Positions 12,001-24,000 of a stretch of 64,000 nt of DNA are shown piece by piece. The position numbers were made by a program, and so were the translations under genes. The DNA is from Lepidonotus clava (taxonomy: Eukaryota; Annelida; Polychaeta; Phyllodocida; Polynoidae). The notes below the pieces were generated by a model. The model did no database searches. It was not told the DNA's origin and was given only the letters and a program-made list of their open reading frames with translations. Position 1 is the first letter of the stretch. The number at the start of each line of letters is the position of its first letter. The stretch covers positions 34,841,659-34,905,658 of the forward strand of contig OW387140.1 in the NCBI GenBank assembly GCA_936440205.1, given 5' to 3'.

Positions 12001-15000
12001 CATCATTGGGTGAAATACATCTGTCCGAGAGATGGAATGTATCAAATTGAGGGTGAAATTCATCCAAACATTTTATTTCAAAATTGCAAACTTCTGAAAA
12101 ACATTCGGCTAACCCAACAATCTCATCTAACGCTCAAAGATATGATAACCAAGAAACCTTGTGTTGTCGGTTTACCGACAACACAAGGTATCTTGAGCCA
12201 CATTTTTGCGCGACACTCTGTCAAGGAAACAGTGCAGAGACGTTTTCGGCGTAAATCAGAAGCAGATCCTGATGGAAAACCCTCTATATTTCTGCACGCT
12301 GATATTGTTATTCCCCTTATCAACGCAACCATCCGATATCCTGACAAAATAGTGAACACCCTTGACAACAACAAATTCTTCTATGAAAAAGAGTTCGATA
12401 CAGAAATCGGACATGGTCAGGAGGGTTGTGACCATATTGTGAGGGTTGTCGGAAGGAATGGTAAAGAATCAAGTCTCGTGACGGCTTATTCTATTCCTAG
12501 ATTTACTCCTACTCCTACTATCGAATATTAAAAAGAAAACAAAGATCCTCTTATGCTCCTCCAGACTATTCGGTTTTCTACCAAAAGGTAGAAAACCACC
12601 CTTCAACCAATCTCTTTTATTTTCACACTTATAACGTAAAGACGTCCGTTTATTTACTATACAGATCTATAAATCATGCCATTATTTATGTTGCCATTGA
12701 AACAAAACGTTTATGTAGTGATGAATTAGATGCTGGTTAGGTTTATCTCCTGCGACATACAAGCTGATAATAAAGTTGATACTATCAAGCTTGTAACTCT
12801 AACCACACGTTAACGGTTATAACCACTTAATCAAAATAAAAACACAAACGCCTCAAACGGCGTTCAACGCTTTTCTTGAAAAGAGAAAAGGGGGTGCATA
12901 AAGCTCACCCCTTTTCTCTTTTCAAGAAAACAAAATGCGCGCCGCTCCGCTCGCGGGTGATCCGCGTGGCGGGCGCGGTTCGGCGGTCGGTGCATTTTGG
13001 GTGGGAGGGTGCGTTTTGCACCCGACATCCAGGGGCTGTCCCATAACAAAGACTGATCAAATAAAAAACAAAACGTATGGAGAGCGTTTATGGTTCGGTT
13101 TCATTAATTTGTTATTCTTTTGTTTTGTGAAAGAGAAAAACCCATGTTATCACAGTTTACACTTTTAATTTGGTATTCTTTTGTTTCGTTCCGCATAAAA
13201 GATTGTTATGATGCCATCTCTTTTAATTTGACGTTATTTTATTTTGATCCTCATAAAATGTTGTTATGACCACATCTCTTTTCATTTGTCATTATTTTAT
13301 TTCGTTACAGGAAAAACACCCTTATGTTATAGAAACCAAACAAAAAGGATTGTTTTTTCATTAAAGTGTCATTCAGTACATTAACCTTCGACCGGGTAAG
13401 ACGTGTTATAACTTAAATAGAAAAAAAATGGAAAGTGTAAAGGAAATCGCATTTGACCCAAGACTACAAGGACCTTTCACATGTCTTATCGCTGGACCTT
13501 CAGGATGTGGTAAAACACAATTAGTGTTTGAAATTATAGAAAAGGCGAAAACTGTAATAAACCCACCAGTCGATGAGATTATATATTGCTATGGACAATG
13601 GCAAGACGTTTTCAAGAAGTATCAGGGAAAAGTGAAATTCAACGAAGGTCTACTTTCAAGAGAAGAACTTTTACATAAGAAAAAGGATTTATCTCAACAT
13701 TCTCTACTTATAATAGATGATCTGTTAGATAAAGAAGATGCACCTCTTATAAGAGATCTATTCATAAAAGGTTCTCACCATAGAAATATGAGTGTTATAT
13801 TCATAACTCAAAATTTATTTCTGCCTAATAAGGATTTCAGAACACTTAGTTTGAATTCTCATTACATGATAATTTTCAAAAATCCAAGAGATATGAGTCA
13901 AATTCACGCTTTATCACGTCAAGTGTTTCCAACTCATCCACGTTTTCTTACCAACGTATATAACGAAGAAACATCGGCGAGACACTCATATCTAGTGCTA
14001 GACTTCAAGCAGACTACACCCAATACACTAAGGGTGCGTAACAGCGTGACTACACCTCTCAAGACAACTGTATTCATTCCTACTACACGGAAACAATGAA
14101 GGCTAAACAACTCGCTCTCATAAAGAAACATCTTCCTCTATTGAGACATCTGTCTAAATGCACTGGTAAGGAGTGTAAACATATAATGATGGGAATGTCT
14201 AATGAGGTGATAAGGTTGATAGCGCAAATAGGTGTGAATATTATGAATAAAAACTTGCACATCTCCAATAAACAAGCAGTCGGTCGTCTATCGAGGTACA
14301 AGACACAACTCAAGGGTCTTACCAAGCCTTCAACTACAGTAGGACACAAACGTAAGATTCTTGAACAAGAAGGTGGTTTTATTGGTACTCTATTGGGATT
14401 AGCTGTTCCACTCATATCCAGTCTTATCGGAGGCCTTACAAGACATCATTAGGAGAAAATGACAAGCTATAAACGAATGCTGCTCGTTCATCCAGATGTG
14501 TTGCAAAGTTCTAACAAAGTGGAAATGGAGAGTTCAACTGTTTCTGGCAAAGTTGATTCTCCACCTCCTGCCAAAGAAAGTGACAAGGATTCCTTTTTCG
14601 AAAGGTCAATGGTAAAAGAAAAACTTGAACCTACAGCGCCTACCGTGGAGGTGTTAGCTCGTTTACAAAAAGAAATGAGTCGTGTATTGAACGATCCAAC
14701 GATGAGCAGAGAGGAGAAACTAGCCACATACAATGATCTCATGAACAGGTCCTCCATCCTTTCCTCTAAAGCTAAAAGTATGTTGTTTTCAACATCGCAC
14801 CTTTCACGTTCTCCTTCACCATCTCCACCACCTTCTCCGACTATCATGAAACCTAAAAGAGTTTCTACAAAACCGAGAGGACTACTTATGCCGAAGGTAC
14901 TACCACATAAGATGGAAAAAGCACTAGAAAAAGTTCCGGGTTCTTACCATAACTCTGTGCGTAATCTCTACAAGACCTTGGCCAAATCACGAAAACAGTT

Positions 15001-18000
15001 CACAAAGGACGGTCGGCTCATTCTAGGAGACACACCTATAGATGAAACACATTTAATGAATCTTCTTTCGAGTGCAGTGCGACCGACTACTAAGAAGCGA
15101 GCCAGCTTACCAGGGCAGAAACAATTCGTCCAGATTGTTAAGAAGTTAAATCCGAAAATGAAATATATAAGGAACTACAACATGAAGGGTTCCGACAGTG
15201 AAGAGGAACATGAAGAGGTGGAAACACCTAGGCGGAAAGAGAAGTCTCCTCAACAAGAAGGTCACGGCCGAAGTAAGAGACATCGACACTTTACAGTAAC
15301 ACCATTTGTAAAATGGTCTACAAGGCTCTGAAGAAAGATGTGGTTAAACACTTCACTGATCCTAAACAGCCAGCAAGCTTCACAAGTGCATCCAAAATAA
15401 AGAAACACTATTTCAAAAACACTGACATAAAGCATATTGAAGATGCACTTGAATCTGTTGATGCTTATACTAAACATAAACCATTCAAGAGGCGGTTTCC
15501 TAGACGTAAAACACAGACTTTTGGAATAGATAAACAATGGCAAATGGACTTGATAGATATGCAACAGTTCAAAAAGTATAACAAAGGCTATTCATATATA
15601 ATGGTTGCCATAGATGTCTTCTCCAGATTTGGATTTGCACAAGCTATAAAAAGTAAAAAAGCCACAGATGTTACGGAAGCTTTCAAAGTTATGACAGTTA
15701 AAAGATGTCCTAAATACCTTCAAACAGATAAAGGTAAAGAGTTCCTGAACAAAACTTTTCAGGATTACTTGAAAGAGACAGGTGTATCTTTTTTCACTGG
15801 AGAAAATGATGACATAAAATGTTCTATAGCAGAAAGGTTCAACGGGACCTTACAACAGAAAATGTGGCGATACTTCACTCACATGAAAACCTACACATAC
15901 ATAGATGTACTTCAAGATCTAGTGCATTCTTACAACCACACCTTTCATTCTACCATAGGAGGTCGACCGGTAGACGTTAATAAAGATAACGCCGATCGAT
16001 TGTTCTATCATTTGTATGAAAGAGTGAGAGCTAAAGATTTAAAGACGAAAAGAAAACCTTTAATGAAAAGTGGTGATAGAGCACGAATTCTAAGAAAAAA
16101 GAAAACCTTTAATCGTGGATATGAACCAAATTGGAGTGAAGAAATATTCACTGTAAAGAACCCAGACTATATTAAGGGGTATGAAATCGAAGATACCCTT
16201 CAAGAAAGAATAAAGGGGTGGTTTTATCCTCAAGAGGTTCAGAAGGTAAAAGTTACTCCGAGGAAGCAGTACACTGTCGAGAGCATCCTTAAATATAGAG
16301 GAAAAGGTGCTAAAAGAGAAGCACTCATTAAGTGGAAAGGATACGGAGACAAATTCAACAGTTGGGAACCAGTCAAGAACATACAAAAATGGATGTAACC
16401 TGCACCCTACCCAGTAACTCATCTACTAAGACCTTTCCAGACAACACTCTGAGCACTTACAGAGTTCTTTTACAAAAGTATATGGTACTACCAGCTGACA
16501 CAGACTGTGCGTTATCTGAAATAACGCTTCCAGTAAAATGGTACAATGTGCGAAAATCAACTTTCTACCTTCTCAGCGCAGAAGCACCGTCAGAAAAGAA
16601 GAAACATAACACCGCACCAACTAGGGCAAGAACTTCCCGCGGTTCTGATGAACAGCCTTCTTCTGAATCTCCTGCTACTTCCACAACTACACCTGGAACT
16701 GCAGCTGGTTCAATTGAAACACCGACAGTACCAGATCCTGATCATGAAGAGTCTTCTGGAGCGTTTATTTCAGATGCAGTGTCAGCTGTAAGAACAGTTA
16801 GTGAGAGTATAGCTCCTCCGACACCAAGTTCTCACACTTCCGACGGACCTACACCTCCTAAAAAACCTAGAGAAGGAGTTACTCCATTACAAACACCTCC
16901 GACAAGGTCCGTTGAAGCTATCACTCGACTAAAGCGTGAAATAGAGAGCAGTAGGAAAAAACGTGACAGAGAACCGTTCCTAACAGACATGTTTGATACT
17001 GATTTGGTAACACACATGCATGAAACACCCCCGAAAAGAAAACTAGAAGTTGAAATGGAGGGAATTGAAAAAGAAGAAAACGATGACGATGACGACCAAC
17101 CAGAGCCCACAGAAGTATTCGAAGAAGCTGATGCTGATGAACCAAAAAAGCTGCCTCCCACATTGAGTTACATCGATTCATTAGCAAGGAAGCACTTTCC
17201 AGGAAAACGGTCTTACGCTCGTTTCTCAATGGAAAGCGGGCGAGTGGAAACCAACAAAGATCTGATCAAACTCCTGAATAAAATAATGAAGAAAAATATA
17301 CCAAAAGTCATCAAGAAAATGAAAGAAGAAAAGCGAAAAAATAAAGGAAATGGTCCAGATGAAATTTTCTCTTATAACGAATTCACAATGAAAACACTTA
17401 TTGCACTGCCTTCCAACACAATGCTCGTTATACCAGAAAACCTTTCTTATCAACTTGGTTTCGAAGGAAAAATATACATGGGTAGGCGCACACGAGCAAA
17501 ACAAATAACAGATGTCAACTACAGAAACCATACAGTCTATGTCTACTCTGACATTATTCACAACGGGGTAGTAGGAGATACTGAAGCGCCACTTCTTCGA
17601 TGTATGGCTGTAAACAACTACTCTCAAAAAACAATGGACACAATAAACTTTCCCAATTTGATTTTCCATCCTCTACGAATAACACATTTCAAAGAGATCG
17701 GAGTGTACTTAAGAGACAGTGCAGGCGAACCTATACCATTTGAGCACGGGGAAGTGTCGGTAGTACTGACCTTTAGAGCTCTCTCTCATCCCTATAGTAC
17801 ATTAGTATAAGAAGGAAGACATTGGAAAATGGTGAGTTACTATATGAACGTGCCACCCTTGTATTCATCACCAAGAGGTGAATATGGCCAATATTATAAG
17901 CGTTCACAATTTGGAAGTGGACAATTACCTGCTTTCGGTGGAGCTAAAAGACAACGTGGCCACGGAATATTCGGAAGTATAATGAGATCGGCTCTTCCGA

Positions 18001-21000
18001 TGATAAAGAAGCTCGGTGCGTCAGCATTTAAAGCAGCCATCCCCACCATCGTCAAAACAGGAAAAGGTGTTTTTGACGATGTCGTGGCTGGAAAAAACTT
18101 TAAGAAGAGCCTCGTAAAAAGGTCAAAGAGTGCAGGAAGTTCCTTAATGGACACAGCATTCAGTGCAGCCAGAAGGTACTTAAACACTGACGACGATGGC
18201 CCTCCAGCCAAACGACGCCGAGCAACGCAAGGTGCAAGACGTGGTAACGGGAAGAAGAAGAGTGTAGGTAGACGTAAGTCTACCCTTTTCTAAAGGGTTC
18301 ATCATGAGTCTCATTCACCCCTGTGCGGCAACATGTGCCGTAGGTGAATTGGATTTACACGCACTACCTATATCACAGAAAGATATTCTCCGAAGTCAAT
18401 TCGTCAAGAAAACAACAAACAACGCTCTCACTGACACCACAACTTGTTTTGACTTCACCTTCGAACCGAGCAATCTTTACACAGACCTCAGCGAAGCTGA
18501 ACTCTACCTAGAGTATGTAGTTCAAGCAAACGACGAAGCTGCCTTAACCGTGGCACACGATGCAGCTCCAGTCAACAACTTAATTCATTCACTTTTCAGC
18601 AGCGTGCAGCTTCTCGTCAACGGGGAGAAGGTAACTTCGAACAATGAAGAGTACTCCTACAAGTCCTATCTCATCGACCTCCTGACGACGGAGGAGGGGG
18701 CCAGAAAGTGTCGCCTCCAAGGTTGCCAGAACTGGTTCATGGACACCCCGGAAAAAATGGACACCAGAGGTGCAGCCAACGCAGGTTGGAACTCACGACG
18801 AACAGTCCATGTCGGAGGTGTTAAGTCTATGGTAGCAAGACCACACCTCGATTTGTTTACTCAGTGTAAACTCCTACCCTCTCACTGCGAGATCAAACTC
18901 GTCTTCGAACGTCAGCCCGCCAGCTTCTACATGCAGATGGCCGCTAACGAGAGTTACAAAGTCGTCATCAAGAAGGCCGAAATGACCATGCGCCAAGTTC
19001 ACGTCAGGGACGAGGTGGTGGAGGTACACAATAAAAGTGTACGCGACCCCAAGATGGGACCATTCAACTACCCGATCACCAGGAGCAAGGTCACAAAGCA
19101 CACCCTCACGCAAGGTTCATCGGAGTACACGTGGACCGTCCCCGACACAACGCAGATCCCCACGGGGGTGATTATTGGCTTCGTCAAAGAGTCGGCCAGC
19201 TCAGGGAGCAAGACGGAGAATCCGTTCAACTTCAAGCACTACGACGTAACAGAAGTAGCCTTGCAGTTCGACGATCAGAAGTTCCACGTGAAGACAGACT
19301 TTGTCAACGGAAACGTTAGCAGAGCCTACAGTCAACTCTTCAAGGAGACTGGACTATTAGCTTCGGGTCACGACTGCGGTATTCAGTTACATCATTTTAA
19401 GAACGGGTACACGTTGTTTGCTTTCGACCTGACCCCCGACCGAACTCCGGAGGACGCCCGAATCAACCTGCTGCGACAGGGAAAGCTGTCGGTGTCCCTG
19501 AAGTTTGCTGAAGCGCTGGGTCACGCGGTTTCAGTAATTATGCTGAGCACTTATGACAGCTTGATCCAGCTCACAGCCGACCGATTGCCGGTCACTGACT
19601 ACGCCATGGTGTAGAACTGAAGATGGTTCTCAAAACCTCAGAATTGAACAAAATTCTACGCAACCATCCCCACACAAATAGATATTTCCTTGGAACTTTT
19701 CCCTCTGATAGAATACCAAAAAAACCACAACCCTTCACTTGTTTCATTAGCAACACAGATCCTCACAATAAACCAGGGGAACATTGGGTAGCATTTTGGG
19801 TATCACCACAAGGGAAAACTTTCTATTTTGACTCATTCGGGTTACCACCAATAGCTATAAAACACATCTCGTTCTGCCAACGTTCGTCATACGGTATCTG
19901 GGAGTATAACCGACAACAACTACAAGCACTCACAACCACCACCTGCGGAGCGCACTGTGTTCGTTTTCTCATAGAAACATGTCGCACTCTCAACCCCTAC
20001 GTCGCACTGTCAGCGCTAGGTACCCCAGCCATGACAAACCTAACGGACAAGACAGTTCTTTCTTACATGAACTTAAACCGGTGGAAATGGAGAAGACGGA
20101 AACACCAGATGTTGAAACGCTAGAAATGTGGTTATCTACAGATACAGCGGAAAAAGGAGAGTCATCAGAAGAAGAAGATGTAATACTGGACATGCCTAAG
20201 AGACGTCCCATATCACTAGGTCGCATGCAACGTGATCTGGAGAACACCATTGACTGTGTGGAGGCCCTGTCGTCTAATGTTGACCGACTCCTCTTCGCCG
20301 TTACCAACTTGCAAAGTAAGCTGGAAGAACTCACAGAACGTTCAGCGCAATCTAGAGGCTGTGGTTTCTCATGCTCCAACAATTCCTTAGCCCTTTAAGA
20401 AAATAACTGACCAAGGACAATGAATTATAGATAAAAAGCTGAAAAATGACTGCCCAAGGACAATGAACTATAGCTAAAAAAAACTGAAACATTTTCACTA
20501 TATAGGAAATGTATGAAAAACCAAAAAAAGTATAAAATATATGAAAAAACATAAAATATTTAACAATTTTTTAAAAAATCTAAAAGAAAAGCAATGTATA
20601 TATGAATTATAATCCGCTTTTTACGATTTTTAATAAAAAATAACTAAAAAAATTTTGTTTTGTTTTATTTATTATATGTAATGAATAATAAATGCCATAA
20701 GCTTATACAAACTATATACAAAAAAAATGTAAAAATAACGAAAATAATAGAACATCCGGTAAAATTATCCGGTAAAATATACGTAGAAAGTATATATAAA
20801 AAAAATGAAAAAATAACGAAATAACACATACGTTCCTTAAACGTATTTTTAAAAGTAGGTCACGAAAGTAGGTCGTAATGACCTAATTATTCAAAGTCTC
20901 TATTAGTCTATGAACCTATTTATGCCCGATGCTCACTCGTACTGACCTAGTGACCTAATTAGTAGCATTGACTATGCGCGCCAGCGACTCCATTATACTA

Positions 21001-24000
21001 CTCATGATGTGGACTATCTTAAAATAGACATGCAACATGAGAGCTTCATAAAATCGGAATGGGGATTTGAAATATAGCAGCAGTTGACATTGCCATTTAT
21101 TAAAAACGATATGCGACATCGAGCCCCCCCTCCCCTCCCCCAATCAACATCCCTTAGTGTATTACCGAATATTGGCGTCATAACCAAATTACAATGAAAC
21201 CAATATAGGCCTATAAACCAATTTAAATTCAAACGCCAGCACATTTCTTAAGTAATGCAGGTCTCTATGATTTTATTTTAAATGTGTTTAAACATAAAAA
21301 TATCGTAACCTATATATGTTAGTAAACGTATTACGGTATGTTATGGGCGTCCATGGCAGCTGCCGAGTCCCTTAGGCGGTACTCCCGAGCACACCCTTTC
21401 CTGGTCAGGTCATAACCACCCGTGATGTGCACCAATTTCATACCGGACTCCTCTTCTACTTCCCTCCATCTGCAATTTATATTTTGGGATCACACATATA
21501 TTTCACTATCGACGCACAGGTTGAAGAGGGTGATTCAAATCCATTTTTAAATCAACGACATTTGATGCAGCTTGAGTTCTGCTAAACATTCAAACTTATG
21601 TTATACTGGTGATTATGTATAAATATAAATATTAAAGGCCTAATTGACTCTGTTATCGCCTCCTTATTTCTACTGCTTATTATGTGTTGATTAATATGAT
21701 ATGTATCTATAAACTTTTGTGAACTATTTATGTCGCTTAGCAGCTTGTGGTGATGTTATCCTACAAAAAGATGCTACGTGACAAAATTCTGTTGAATAAT
21801 ATCTTTTGTAGGATAGCGTCTTAACAAGGCCCTACGTTCGTTGGAGGTCCCTCATGTAACGTTCTCACAGTTTAAACAATTACAAGAAAATCAACATGCG
21901 CCAGGGGGAGTTGCATAACTTTTCCACTAAAATTTTCGTTAGGTCCTCTCCGTTAATGAGCCACAACGAACGGATTGCAGAGGGTTGCATATATCGTTAT
22001 TCTAATTAACGGATCCGTTAAACTTAATTTTCTGTATGTTCTATGATATTAGCGGAATGAATTAGCGGAAAAATCGTTAAATTTCACCATTAGCGGAAAA
22101 TTATTAACGGATTTCACAACACCTGGGTCTTCGTTACCTATTTTGCAACAGTAGGGATCCGTTGAGAGTCCGCTAGATTTACCGGAATGTTATGCAACCC
22201 CCTCCTAGGCCTAAAACTTAGTTGAGGAATGCGTGGGGCCCTTTTATGCCAAGACGTTGTATAACCTCCTATCTTTTCAGTACAAGGAATATTACATCTA
22301 GATAATCATAATAATTATCTTTAAAACAATGTATTAAGATTTCACTGGGGGTATGTGGTTTTTAAAGTGTATGATGGGACCAATGGTCCATTGGCCTAGA
22401 CCCGAGTGTGTGTGTGGGGGGGGGGGGGGAGGGGGGGGGGGTTCCGGTGTGTCTGGAACCTCTCAGGTTTTCCTGGAATCCCATAGGGTTTCAGGGCTGG
22501 GTACATCCCTCAAGATTAATGCTTTCTGTCCTATCTGAAAAGGTAAAGAATGGGTAACTTACACCTTCAATGTCTCTGGCGTGAGCCTGGTATAACGTTC
22601 GTCATCATACATCATCCGACTAGAAATAGCAATGAAAACATTAGATTTTGCACATTATACTGTACCAAAAACGCAGATGCGTTATTTGAGAGGAGAGGAA
22701 AACTCATTTATACAGGTCGATTTGTGGATCATAATGTTAAATAACTGTATCTAAATGGGCATACTCTGTTAATTCTCTGAATACCGCGTTTACCCTTTAG
22801 ATATTCAAAAGTATGAGGTTTGAATAATTTGTCATGTGTTGTCTGAATAATGTACAATTCAGTAGAGTTTAACCCCAAAAAAAGACAACTAGAAAGGAGT
22901 CAACTATAATTATTGCATAGAAAAAAAATGCTCATTTGACCTGTTAAACACAATTGATCCATCAGACCGTGTGGCCTTTTAGTAACACGAAGGCAGAATA
23001 TTTGTATTTGGTGTATTATAATTGCATATGGTCTGATCAAGGCTGACTTCAACCTACCGATTTTGATTGGCGATTTGTTTGTTTTATTGCCATTGCGAAT
23101 ATAGCATGAAACCAAACATTTCATAATTTATTCAAAAGATATTTGTCACCCTTTCTAATGATGTCTATATTTAATCCTAATCTCCATTGCCGATTTTTAG
23201 AATTCTCTAGGAAACATGGCATGTGGAATACAGGAAATTCTTGAAACAAAATGACATATGGAATATAGAAAATTGTGCAGACAAAATGGCATGTGGAACA
23301 GGCTGAAGCACTATCTACTCACAGCACCCTGGAAACATCCTGAGACCCTCCCCGATGGTGGCCGAGTTCAAACTGCTCCAGACCCAGCACATCTGTGCGG
23401 GAAGGGAAAAAAGAACATAATTTCTTTAGGAAAAATACCAAGTTTGGACATATTTCCAGGCTATACATACTATTTTTCCAATTAGCCTCTGGCCCAGAGA
23501 TGCAGCTTCATTGTGGCTCATTAAGATTTGGCCACCACAGCAGATTTTGAAATGAATTTATGACGTGATTTGCTGATTCGAGCAAATGAATTTCATCATG
23601 TTGCCTCTGTTTTTATAGTTTTAGTCTGGATTTTACAGCAACCCCACTTTAGTAATATTGATACCATATTACATTGATTTGCTTACAATGTGTTTAAATG
23701 TGATTTTCTTAGATCACCAACTGTTAAGAAACACACACATTTTACAAGTATCTTCTTTCTTTCATAACATAATTTGTATGTATGAGTCACCATGACTCAT
23801 TAAAAAAAACTATTAAGATATTGCTCAGCTACCTTGGAGGAAAAAATAAAACCCAGTGCCAAAAGAGAAATGCGCCATTTCTCCTCAAACCTACCAACAC
23901 AGACACACACTTTTACACAAACAAACAAACACACAAAAAACGAACACACAAACACTCTGCGATCGTACAAGGATATGGTTGACATGAAGGTTAGATTGAT

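Larger units (their letters stand above)
3248..21002. mobile_element. Polinton/Maverick element, looks whole, inside intron 4 of the PIPOX-like gene
   Basis: The 17,755-bp element is bounded by inverted repeats starting 5'-AGTAGTAT and flanked by CATGAT duplications. It carries the defining set: protein-primed DNA polymerase B, retroviral-type integrase with chromodomain, FtsK/HerA-type packaging ATPase, adenain-type protease, and major and minor capsid proteins. It also has several small accessory genes. The left 8.3 kb is coded on the minus strand and the right 9 kb on the plus strand, diverging at about 11.6 kb. All main reading frames are open, so decay is slight and the insertion looks recent on a host-gene scale. 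The two terminal repeats, however, differ at roughly 10-15 percent of positions. Confidence 0.96.

Noticed and set aside
23880-23960. CRISPR-like or structured array
   Set aside because: Only an ACACAC/AAACAAAC microsatellite; no spaced repeats of CRISPR type anywhere in the window.
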